Shown: piece by piece, positions 17,246 through 24,136 of the stretch
How positions within the stretch are numbered: the first letter of the stretch is position 1
Layout: each line of letters opens with the position of its first letter
Program-made: the position numbers and the translations under genes
The notes under the pieces: generated by a model
Seen by the model: only the letters and a program-made list of their open reading frames with translations
Database searches by the model: none
Told to the model about the DNA's origin: nothing
Origin: Geomicrobium halophilum
Lineage (GTDB): Bacteria; Bacillota; Bacilli; Bacillales; Marinococcaceae
Reading direction: 5' to 3'
DNA: 64,000 nt
Assembly (NCBI RefSeq): GCF_014207655.1
Contig: NZ_JACHHJ010000005.1
Coordinates: 190,941-254,940 of the forward strand

Positions 17246-17380
17246 AACGATGAAACGGATGAGTAGGAAGATCTGCCATCGCTCTTCTTTATCCGGTATT
17301 GGCCCCTCCCCTGTGATCACTGAGATACAGGGAAACGAACTCTCTGCCTAAGGGAAAAGTATCAAGAATGTAGGATCTAA

Positions 17381-17420
17381 AAAAACTGGCATTCATTAAA
17401 AATGATCTGCCAGTTTTTTA
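17381..17420 (+). terminator. Terminator after the PBP gene
   Basis: AAAAACTGGCA pairs with TGCCAGTTTTTT around a 16-nt loop. It lies in the 321-nt gene-free stretch 17246-17566, which otherwise holds only the promoter of the next gene. Confidence 0.8.
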
Positions 17421-17476
17421 TCTAGTAGCCAGGCATTCTTCGGCAAACTTTTGACTCAAAATTTAAAAATATTATC

Positions 17477-17505
17477 TTGAGTATCTACTCATAAGCATAT
17501 ACAAT
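17477..17505 (+). promoter_or_regulatory. Promoter of the peptide-binding lipoprotein gene, with dyad
   Basis: TTGAGT (17477-17482), 17-nt spacer, TACAAT (17500-17505). A dyad TGAGT-ATCT-ACTCA overlaps the -35 box, so a repressor could act here. Confidence 0.55.
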
Positions 17506-17566
17506 AATGATGAGCAGTATGGTATAGAGAAAATTGTCTTTAAAATCAGACAGGGAGGGTAATAGT

Positions 17567-19204
17567 TTGGAAAAATTAAAAAGAAAACTCGTAGGCGGGG
17601 TGCTTGTTCTTTCATTAAGCGGTGTACTTGCCGCCTGTACAGACGACCCGGAAGAAGATGCTGGTACGGAAGAACCAAGTGATGAAAATGGCAGCGAAGA
17701 AGATGGGGATGAGGAAAGTGCTACTGGCGAAGGGGGCGACTTGGTTCTAGCGATGGGATCTGATGCGGTGGACCTTGACCCTCATGGTTCCAATGATACA
17801 TCTTCCACACATATCCGTACGAACATATACGATAAGCTCGTGGATCATGATGAGAACATGGAACTCTATACCGAGTTAGCAGAAGACTATGAACAAATTG
17901 ATGATCACACGTGGGAATTCAACTTAAAAGAAGACGTTACATTTCATGATGGAGAGCCCTTCAATGCTGATGCTGTCGTAGCGACACTTGAAAGGGTAAC
18001 CGATCCGGATTTTGCATCAGAAAAGGCATTTTTATATGAAATGATCGAAGATATCGAAGCGGTGGATGAATATACTGTTCATATAACAACGGAGTATCCG
18101 TTTGCCCCGCTACCGGCTCACTTGGCTCATGACGGCGGAGGCATGATCAGCCCGGCGGCGATTGAAGAGGATGAAAATGGCGATCGTAACTTGGATACGG
18201 AACCAGTGGGAACAGGACCATTTGAACTGGAAAACTGGGATCAGGGAAATGAAATTGTGCTCAGTAAATATGAGGATTATCATGGAGATCCTACTTCCAT
18301 TGATACCGCTACGTATCAGGTGGTTCCTGAACAGTCAACGCGTATAGGTATGTTAGAAACGAACGAAGCACATGTCGCTGATGACATTGATCCCACGAAT
18401 GCGGCCCAGTTGGAAAACATGGAAGGAGTGGATCTTTCTTCTGTCGAAAGCTTACGTTTGGATTATCTTGGGATGAACAATGAGGCAGAACCTTTTGACG
18501 ATGTGGATGTACGCCGTGCGATATCTATGGCTGTTGATCAGGAAATCATACTAGAAGGTCTTTTTGATGGTTATGGAGAAGCAGCAATGGGACCGGTAAA
18601 CCCCCTTACCTTTGGTTATAGTGATGATCTGGATCCACTTGAATACGATGTGGAAGAGGCTCAGTCTTTGTTGGAAGAGGCTGGTTATGAAGATGGGTTT
18701 GAAGCGACGCTTCTCATCGAGGATGGCGATCAAGTGAATACACAAATGGCGGAAGTCCTCCAGGATCAGCTCCAAGAAATTAATGTTGATATTTCTATTG
18801 AACAACAGGAATGGGGAGCATTGCTTGATACAACGGCAGAAGGTCAGTATGAGATGGTTCTTCTTGGTTGGACGACAGTCACAGGTGATGCCGACTACGC
18901 TATGTATTCCGTCTATCATTCTGACAGTCAGGGAGCTTCAGGTAATCGGAGCTTTTATTCCAACGAAGAGGTAGATGAACTTCTGGATGCTGGACGTCAA
19001 GAAGGAGGAGAAGACGAGCGAACGGAAATCTATCGGGAAGCGCAACAAATAATTATTGACGAAGCGCCCATTGTTCCGATCATTCATGATGATTTCCGCG
19101 CCGGCGTTTCCGATAGTGTCGATGGGCTGATTCACCTGCCTAATGCTGTGTATGATTTGCGGGAAGTGGAAATGGCCAGTGATGATGCTGATGGCGGATA
19201 TTAA
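17567..19204 (+). CDS. ABC transporter solute-binding lipoprotein, peptide/opine family (SBP_bac_5)
   Basis: A 545-residue extracytoplasmic binding protein. A TTG start at 17567 follows AGGGAGGG. The signal peptide ends in VLAAC (lipid-attached Cys near residue 25) and an acidic linker follows. Domain marks include IYDKLVDHDENMEL, DDHTWEFNLKEDVTFHDGEP and VDVRRAISMAVDQE, as in DppA/OppA/GsiB-type proteins that bind peptides, glutathione or similar ligands. No permease or ATPase gene is adjacent, so it is an orphan that must work with a transporter elsewhere. Strongly acidic surface composition. Terminator at 19221-19258. Confidence 0.9.
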   Translation: MEKLKRKLVGGVLVLSLSGVLAACTDDPEEDAGTEEPSDENGSEEDGDEESATGEGGDLVLAMGSDAVDLDPHGSNDTSSTHIRTNIYDKLVDHDENMELYTELAEDYEQIDDHTWEFNLKEDVTFHDGEPFNADAVVATLERVTDPDFASEKAFLYEMIEDIEAVDEYTVHITTEYPFAPLPAHLAHDGGGMISPAAIEEDENGDRNLDTEPVGTGPFELENWDQGNEIVLSKYEDYHGDPTSIDTATYQVVPEQSTRIGMLETNEAHVADDIDPTNAAQLENMEGVDLSSVESLRLDYLGMNNEAEPFDDVDVRRAISMAVDQEIILEGLFDGYGEAAMGPVNPLTFGYSDDLDPLEYDVEEAQSLLEEAGYEDGFEATLLIEDGDQVNTQMAEVLQDQLQEINVDISIEQQEWGALLDTTAEGQYEMVLLGWTTVTGDADYAMYSVYHSDSQGASGNRSFYSNEEVDELLDAGRQEGGEDERTEIYREAQQIIIDEAPIVPIIHDDFRAGVSDSVDGLIHLPNAVYDLREVEMASDDADGGY

Positions 19205-19220
19205 TTCGCTAAATATTATT

Positions 19221-19258
19221 CCTCGGAAGTCCTGATGTGGCTTCTGAGGTTTTTTTGT
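19221..19258 (+). terminator. Terminator after the solute-binding protein gene
   Basis: CCTCGGAAG pairs with CTTCTGAGG (one G:T) followed by TTTTTTT. Confidence 0.8.
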
Positions 19259-19339
19259 GCGTGGAAGGTTCGTTCTCGATGATTCGCACAAATGAAGACT
19301 TTCTACATGAGCTCCATTCATGGACGGATATTATGGATG

Positions 19340-19380
19340 GATGTAGAAAAGCCGCTGACGCTGAGCGGTTTTTCTACATC
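19340..19380. other. 17-bp inverted repeat in the convergent gap
   Basis: GATGTAGAAAAGCCGCT and AGCGGTTTTTCTACATC flank a 7-nt loop, with one mismatch. On the plus strand TTTTT lies within the right arm. It is separate from the terminator at 19221 and may terminate the minus-strand map gene. Confidence 0.5.
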
Positions 19381-19451
19381 GTTCTGGCTGAACATGCTGG
19401 AAGTGAAATATATGAGGATGGTCTTGCAGATGACGGCATTTATCGGCGCTT

Positions 19452-20204
19452 TCAATTTCCTTGTGCGGTTAAAATTTCTGGCCCCTCTGTGGTAATGGCA
19501 ATGGTATGTTCAAATTGTGCCGATCGCTTTCCATCCTTTGTTCGAGCCGTCCAGCCGTCATTTTCAACGTACATATGATGTGTTCCCTCATTGATCATGG
19601 GCTCTATGGTAAGAACCATTCCATCTTCTAGAAGTATACCCTTCCCCGGGTGCCCAACATGTTGAAATACTGGATCTTCGTGGATACTACGACCAATTCC
19701 GTGGGCAAGAAGTTCACGTACCACGGAAAATCCCTGTTTTTCGGCGTGTGTTTGAATCGCGTGGCCGAGGTCGCCGGTGTAATTTCCAACGACCGCTTGT
19801 TGTATTGACAAATCCAAACATTCTTTTGTCACCTCGACAAGCTTACGAGTACGTTCAGAAACGTTTCCAATCATATAGGTCCATGCAGAATCACCTTTCC
19901 AACCATCCACATCAAATACAGTATCGAGGGTGACAACATCCCCAGTCTTCAAAGGGGTATGGGTAGGAAAGCCGTGGGCAATCACGTCATTTACCGATAT
20001 ACATGTGGCAAACGGATACCCTTTATAACCAATTTGTGCACAAGATGCCCCGTTTCTTTCCGCGAATGCCTCTACGAAATCATTGATTTCCATCGGCGAC
20101 GTACCAGCTTTCATTATGGGACGAATGGCTGTATGCATTTGAGCAACAAGTTCATTTGGTTTGCGCATCGCTTCGATTTCCCTTTTTGATTTAAGATTAG
20201 GCAA
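19452..20204 (-). CDS. map: Type I methionine aminopeptidase
   Basis: A 250-residue cytosolic enzyme that removes the initiator Met from new proteins. All five dimetal ligands are identifiable: D94 (VTLDTV), D105 (KGDSAW), H168 (LAHGIG), E201 (TIEPMI) and E232 (AQFEHTI); H77 (IAHGFP) is the conserved catalytic His. The start is TTG at 20204 behind AGGGGAGGGTGA. It resembles the second map gene of Bacilli (YflG-like) rather than the ribosomal-cluster copy, as it stands alone. Confidence 0.92.
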   Translation of the reverse strand: MPNLKSKREIEAMRKPNELVAQMHTAIRPIMKAGTSPMEINDFVEAFAERNGASCAQIGYKGYPFATCISVNDVIAHGFPTHTPLKTGDVVTLDTVFDVDGWKGDSAWTYMIGNVSERTRKLVEVTKECLDLSIQQAVVGNYTGDLGHAIQTHAEKQGFSVVRELLAHGIGRSIHEDPVFQHVGHPGKGILLEDGMVLTIEPMINEGTHHMYVENDGWTARTKDGKRSAQFEHTIAITTEGPEILTAQGN

Positions 20205-20402
20205 CTACTCACCCTCCCCTTCATACGGCTACTATAAGTTATGTGAAAACCTGTATGGAGGTTCATATGACTAGCAAGGTTGTGGTTGTGAAAAAAGAGG
20301 AAAAAATGAAAGCATCCGTGAGAGGCTCAGAGACCGTTCACGAATGCGGAACTTTTGGATGGTATTGGAGTTCAACCCCTCGTTTATTTTTTCTGGCATT
20401 GA

Positions 20403-20720
20403 TTAAGGGGAAACAAGCCGCAATCCTACGACAGCGGTTATCACCATGCCCATGAACACTAGGCGCAAACGATCGGTCGATTCATTGTAAAAAATCATGC
20501 CTACGATCGCGCTTCCCACGGTTCCCATTCCTGTCCAAACAGCGTAAGCGACACCAAGAGGAATGGCTTCCATGGCAATGGATAGTAAAGTAAAACTGAT
20601 AATGAATCCTCCGATAAGAAAGATAAAACCCGTTCTCTTTTTACCTTTTGCGATCTTTTGTATGCCGGTTACACCAACGACTTCAAAGAGCCCTGCGATA
20701 ATGAGTACCAACCAACTCAT
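20403..20720 (-). CDS. SMR-family efflux subunit (YkkD/SugE-like)
   Basis: A 105-residue four-helix membrane protein. The segment GVAYAVWTGMGTVGSAIVG is the signature of the Gdx/SugE branch of small multidrug resistance transporters, which export guanidinium and some quaternary amines in exchange for protons; E13 (GLFEVVG) is the coupling Glu. It starts at an ATG overlapping the stop of the upstream SMR gene by 4 nt, so the two are made together and probably form a heterodimer like YkkC/YkkD. Control is by the divergent TetR gene. Confidence 0.88.
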   Translation of the reverse strand: MSWLVLIIAGLFEVVGVTGIQKIAKGKKRTGFIFLIGGFIISFTLLSIAMEAIPLGVAYAVWTGMGTVGSAIVGMIFYNESTDRLRLVFMGMVITAVVGLRLVSP

Positions 20721-21058
20721 GAGCGAGCCCTCCTTTCTGACGTATCACCTGTTACCATTTTCAACCCAATGACTCCCACAAGTAGAAGTGCAACAAATGC
20801 GAGCATCCAAAAATTAATAGGAGCATTAAAAAAGACGATATCTACGATCACTGTCCCAACGGTTCCCAAGCCGGCGAAAACAGCATAAACCGTACTGGTA
20901 GGAAGTGAAGTCGCTGCTTTTATAAGAAGTGTAAAGCTGACAACAATAGCGATGGCCGTTAAGGTCCACGACAGCGTATCATTTGCATATTTAAGTCCTG
21001 TTGCCCATCCCACTTCAAAGGTAGCGGCAATGATAACAAGGAGCCATTTCATGTTCAT
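20717..21058 (-). CDS. SMR-family efflux subunit (YkkC-like)
   Basis: A 113-residue four-helix transporter subunit with the coupling Glu in AATFEVGWATGLKYA and the helix-2/3 segment TVYAVFAGLGTVGTVIVD, where the usual WTG is FAG, so the pair is asymmetric. The ATG at 21058 is 7 nt from GAGGTG; an in-frame TTG at 21064 is closer. First gene of a two-gene unit with the SMR gene at 20403. No guanidine riboswitch is seen upstream; instead a palindromic operator lies in the divergent promoter region. Confidence 0.87.
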   Translation of the reverse strand: MNMKWLLVIIAATFEVGWATGLKYANDTLSWTLTAIAIVVSFTLLIKAATSLPTSTVYAVFAGLGTVGTVIVDIVFFNAPINFWMLAFVALLLVGVIGLKMVTGDTSERRARS

Positions 21059-21101
21059 TTGCAAACACCTCGATTTCTGGTAAGATGTTGAAAGAATTAA
21101 A

Positions 21102-21121
21102 ACTAACTAACGTTAGTTAGT
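21102..21121. promoter_or_regulatory. 20-bp perfect palindromic operator between SMR pair and TetR gene
   Basis: ACTAACTAACGTTAGTTAGT is perfectly self-complementary and centrally placed in the 120-nt divergent region. Similar TNACTnACTnACGTnAGT-type sites bind TetR regulators; it should repress both directions. Confidence 0.75.
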
Positions 21122-21178
21122 ATACCATGCGATCATATGATAGGCAATTGATTTTTATACGATAGGAGGAAGTCATAG

Positions 21179-21778
21179 ATGACAGATCGTACGCGAGACA
21201 AAATCATCCAAGCAGCACTTTCATCATTTGCCATTCGTGGATATGACGGCACTACGCTTGCACATGTTGCCGGGTCTGTAGGGATACAAAAACCATCATT
21301 GTATAATCACTTTTCGAGTAAAGATGAATTGTTCTTTACAGTGGCTGAGAAGGTCATGGAAGAACTGATAGAAGTAATGACGACTAGCTCGAGCGTCCAT
21401 CAGGAGAAGACCATTGATGAAAGAATATATTTAGTATTAAACGATAGTACGAATTTTATTTTCCGAAAGCATGAGGGGATGATGTACAAACGGCTAATGT
21501 TATTCCCGCCTGTAGCACTTGCTGAAGATTTACGGATACTTGGGCAAAAAGGAGATGAAAAAATCGATCAGTTATTGATGAATTTTTATGAGCAGGGGGT
21601 GACAGAAGGGGTGTTAAACGATGATTCATTTTCCGTGTTCAAAGCAGGTTTTTATTGTTTGATGGATGGTTTGTTTACGGAAAGTTTTATTTATCGTCAA
21701 GAAGAGTTTCAGGATCGTTTCGAAGGGGCATGGACGGTTTTTTGGCGGGGGGTATCAAAGGATAAGCAGCAAGTTTGA
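21179..21778 (+). CDS. TetR-family repressor
   Basis: A 199-residue regulator with the N-terminal helix-turn-helix GYDGTTLAHVAGSVGIQKPS LYNHF (split here) and a C-terminal ligand domain. The ATG follows AGGAGGAAG. It is divergent from the SMR exporter pair, with a perfect 20-bp palindrome between them, so it most likely represses the exporters and itself until a cationic drug or amine binds. Confidence 0.88.
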   Translation: MTDRTRDKIIQAALSSFAIRGYDGTTLAHVAGSVGIQKPSLYNHFSSKDELFFTVAEKVMEELIEVMTTSSSVHQEKTIDERIYLVLNDSTNFIFRKHEGMMYKRLMLFPPVALAEDLRILGQKGDEKIDQLLMNFYEQGVTEGVLNDDSFSVFKAGFYCLMDGLFTESFIYRQEEFQDRFEGAWTVFWRGVSKDKQQV

Positions 21779-21825
21779 GGGTGGGGTTTTAAAACCTTGA
21801 AATAAATGCTCACGAGGTACAGAGA

Positions 21826-21985
21826 TAGTGTATGTTGTCTAGCTTTTGTTTTAAGTCAGGTTTGGGATGTTCAAGTCCAATAGACAGGCGTAGCTTATCG
21901 TCTTTTTCGGAATGATGGCGTGTGTCATGGAAGCGCGGTGTTAAATGAGGGTTTCGGCATCGCCGATGCTTACATGCGATATAAA
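21826..21985 (-). pseudogene. Decayed C-terminal fragment of a Cys/Met-metabolism PLP enzyme
   Basis: On the minus strand the segment reads VSIGDAETLI, then an in-frame stop, then H-ASMTHA, and after a one-base shift KDDKLRLSIGLEHP. This matches the end of methionine gamma-lyase / cystathionine synthase-type enzymes (LGDAETLIQHPASMTHA ... LRLSVGLE). At least one stop and one frameshift are present and the rest of the gene is missing, so it is a relic. It fills most of the 285-nt gap before the HU gene. Confidence 0.6.
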
Positions 21986-22063
21986 AAAATGGGCCGAACA
22001 GGTATAAATTTTTTTAATATCTCCCAAACTATGATTAACTAAAACAATGAGAGGAGATCGACT

Positions 22064-22339
22064 ATGAATAAATCAGATTTAATTCAAGTAGTTGCTGACA
22101 AAAGTGAAATGACGAAGAAACAGGCAGAAATTGCCGTTAATGCAACCTTTGATGCTATCACCGAAAACTTACAAAGCGGTGACCGTGTTCAGTTAATCGG
22201 TTTTGGACAATTTGAAACGAGAAAGCGAGAAGCAAGAAAGGTTCGAAATCCGCGAACAGGAGAAGAAATCCAAGTGGCAGCAAGCAATGCGCCAGCCTTC
22301 AAACCAGGAAAACGATTGAAAGAAGCTGTAAATCTCTAG
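22064..22339 (+). CDS. hbs: DNA-binding protein HU
   Basis: A 91-residue HU/IHF-family protein that bends and compacts DNA. The start MNKSDLIQVVADKSEMTKKQ and the arm region GFGQFETRKREARKVRNPRTG (shown in part) with NAPAFKPGK are diagnostic. The length is normal for Bacillus HBsu. The ATG follows GAGAGGAG. It stands alone, with a relic gene upstream and repeat-rich DNA downstream. Confidence 0.95.
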   Translation: MNKSDLIQVVADKSEMTKKQAEIAVNATFDAITENLQSGDRVQLIGFGQFETRKREARKVRNPRTGEEIQVAASNAPAFKPGKRLKEAVNL

Positions 22340-22423
22340 TGGCTCCATGTTTCGATATGTTGGGATAAGGTATGGACTTCTCCAGGAGCAGTTCGCTGTC
22401 AATGAAAACACTTAAAGTGCGTG

Positions 22424-22672
22424 TTCAAAAAGGAAGACAAAACCATCCGAGCAAGTCAAGGAGACGTTAGAGCAAAAACGCCCCTTTCAAAAAGTCCACA
22501 CATTTTGAAAGATATGTCTGTATCTCAATTTAGGCAAGCTTTACAGCCTGATCGTACCATTTCGGGGTTTTGTGCAAAAACACCAGGGTATGGATTTCAT
22601 ACGTGAGAAACTTTAGAAGTAAGACGACAAAGAGATACGAATGCTATTTTTCCCGGACTTTTTGACATCATC
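22424..22672 (-). repeat. Family B repeat, copy B2 (reverse orientation)
   Basis: Left end GTGTTCAAAAAGGAAGACAA, right end CTATTTTTCCCGGACTTTTT, i.e. the inverse of the plus-oriented copies. The 200-nt middle is unlike the other copies and includes a second TTCAAAAAGTCC at 22486, suggesting one element inside another. It lies in the 492-nt gene-free region 22340-22831. Confidence 0.6.
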
Positions 22673-22690
22673 GATCAAATAGAAAATATA

Positions 22691-22726
22691 CAGAAGGTGC
22701 AGTCGAGCCAGTGGCTGCACCTTCGC
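22691..22726. other. Hairpin between HU and the EamA transporter
   Basis: GAAGGTGCAG pairs perfectly with CTGCACCTTC around a 12-nt loop; no T-tract on either side. Confidence 0.4.
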
Positions 22727-22831
22727 CTAGTTTCAGAAAGGAAATGGAAAGTTCCCCTCTTATCCCGGTCGTTATGTTATCGTTAAAAGGGTGAATGTGC
22801 TACCTGGCATGGAGATGAAGGGGTTGCCTGG

Positions 22832-23719
22832 ATGTCGAGAATAAACGCTTATTTATGTACGGTTGCCGGTGCCGCTAGCTGGGGCCTCATTGGGTTATTT
22901 ATTACACCCTTGTACGAAAGAGGGTTTACAGCCTGGGAGGTTGTTGCGATTCGAGCGGTGATTTCTTGTACATTTTTGCTTTTGTTAATGCTGATTTTTT
23001 TCCGCCCGCAGTTACGCACATATGCCCGTGATCATATATTTTTTGCTGGTGCCGGCATTTTAAGTATTTCATTGTTTAATTTTTTTTACTTTGAAGTTTT
23101 TGCAAGGTCTAATTTATCTCTTGCAGTTACTTTATTGTATACCGGCCCATTGTTCGTTACCTTGTTGTCACGGCTTTTCTTTAAAGAAGCTTTTTCTCCA
23201 CGTAAAATGCTCGCTCTTTTATTTGCGATTGTTGGTTGTGCATTTGTTGTTGGTTTGTTTCCATATTGGGAAGCTCAAGTGCCTTGGGAAGTGCTCGTTA
23301 TGGGAGTGTTGTCCGGTTTTTGCTACGCGCTTTATAGCATTTTCGGCAAGGCGGTGACACATAGGTATTCAGCGCTTACGGTCACGACGTATACGTTTTT
23401 ATATTCAAGTATTTTCATGCTGTTTACAAGTAATCTATGGGAAAATATCGATGCATTCATCTATCCGGAAGTCTGGATTTCGGCGATTTTACTTGCCCTT
23501 GTGGCCACGGTGCTTGGTTACGTCCTCTATACGACCGGTTTAAAGCACATCGAGGCGAGTAAAGCTTCCATATTGGCGACCGTTGAACCCATTGTCGCTG
23601 TTGTTACCGGTGTCCTTTTCTTAGGCGATCATCTTCTATTTTGGCAAGTCATAGGAATTGCCCTCGTTCTTTATTCGGCTGTGCTTGTCGCTGAGCGGAG
23701 GAAACAAGTGGTAGCATAA
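22832..23719 (+). CDS. EamA/DMT-family transporter
   Basis: A 295-residue protein with ten predicted membrane helices in two EamA repeats. The first repeat starts GAASWGLIGLFITPLY and ends near GLFPYW; the second starts VLVMGVLSGFCYALYSIFGK and carries EASKASILATVEPIVAV, a very typical EamA segment. It should export or import a small metabolite, perhaps an amino acid; substrate unknown. AAGGGG lies upstream of the ATG. The ywbE gene begins 29 nt after the stop and may be cotranscribed. Confidence 0.88.
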   Translation: MSRINAYLCTVAGAASWGLIGLFITPLYERGFTAWEVVAIRAVISCTFLLLLMLIFFRPQLRTYARDHIFFAGAGILSISLFNFFYFEVFARSNLSLAVTLLYTGPLFVTLLSRLFFKEAFSPRKMLALLFAIVGCAFVVGLFPYWEAQVPWEVLVMGVLSGFCYALYSIFGKAVTHRYSALTVTTYTFLYSSIFMLFTSNLWENIDAFIYPEVWISAILLALVATVLGYVLYTTGLKHIEASKASILATVEPIVAVVTGVLFLGDHLLFWQVIGIALVLYSAVLVAERRKQVVA

Positions 23720-23748
23720 ATGCACAAACCTAAAGGAGATGAAAGACT

Positions 23749-23955
23749 ATGAGCGATAGAAATGGACAATTACGTGCGAATATCCAGCCGGGTATGGACG
23801 TCGAGATTGTATTAAAAAAAGATCAAAAAACAGGCAAACGAACAACCGGAAGGGTCGAGGATATTTTAACAAACACCCCTCATCATCCTCACGGTATTAA
23901 AGTTAGGCTTACAGACGGTCAAGTTGGGAGAGTAAAGAACATCAGCCACCAATAA
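23749..23955 (+). CDS. ywbE: YwbE-family protein
   Basis: A 68-residue protein matching the conserved small YwbE family (DUF2196): the line RANIQPGMDVEIVLKKDQ, then TGRVEDILTN, HHPHGIKVRL and GQVGRVKNI. The fold is probably a small beta barrel; function is unknown. AAAGGAGATG precedes the ATG. Cotranscription with the EamA gene is likely. The family A repeat that follows ends in a terminator which would end this unit. Confidence 0.9.
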   Translation: MSDRNGQLRANIQPGMDVEIVLKKDQKTGKRTTGRVEDILTNTPHHPHGIKVRLTDGQVGRVKNISHQ

Positions 23956-23975
23956 AGAGCAGAAGGGGGATGAAA

Positions 23976-24128
23976 GCTTTTCGCCGAATTCCTTACCCGT
24001 AGCGTCGAATTATCGTTTACGTGCGCTGAATTCTCGCGTAATTTCGCCGAAAAAGTGTGCCCTGCTGCCGAAAAGGAGGAAATAAGCACCGATTGAAGGA
24101 GCTGCCCTTTTGGGGACAGCTCTTTTTT
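23976..24128 (+). repeat. Family A intergenic repeat, copy A3
   Basis: Blocks TTCGCCGAATTCCTTA, AGCGTCGAATTATCG, GTGCGCTGAATTCTCG, TTCGCCGAAAAA and GCCGAAAAGGAGGAAATAAG, then an intact terminator hairpin (24098-24128). The best-defined copy. Confidence 0.78.
24098..24128 (+). terminator. Terminator at the 3' edge of repeat A3
   Basis: GAGCTG(C)CCC - TTTT - GGGG(A)CAGCTC followed by TTTTTT. It ends the EamA-ywbE unit, just before the convergent yhgE stop. Confidence 0.75.
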
Positions 24129-24136
24129 ACGGTTAT

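Noticed and set aside
16486..17279. Two long minus-strand frames (Ser/Pro-rich and Leu/Pro-rich) opposite the PBP tail
   Set aside because: They are shadows of the low-complexity 39-nt repeat; no ribosome sites and composition is dictated by the acidic coding strand.
20243..20455. 70-codon frame between map and the SMR genes
   Set aside because: Although a GGAGG-like sequence precedes it, it runs antisense into the SMR gene and has no recognisable domain.
22421..22606. 61-codon frame within repeat B2
   Set aside because: It begins in the repeat end and has no ribosome site; no recognisable transposase motif.
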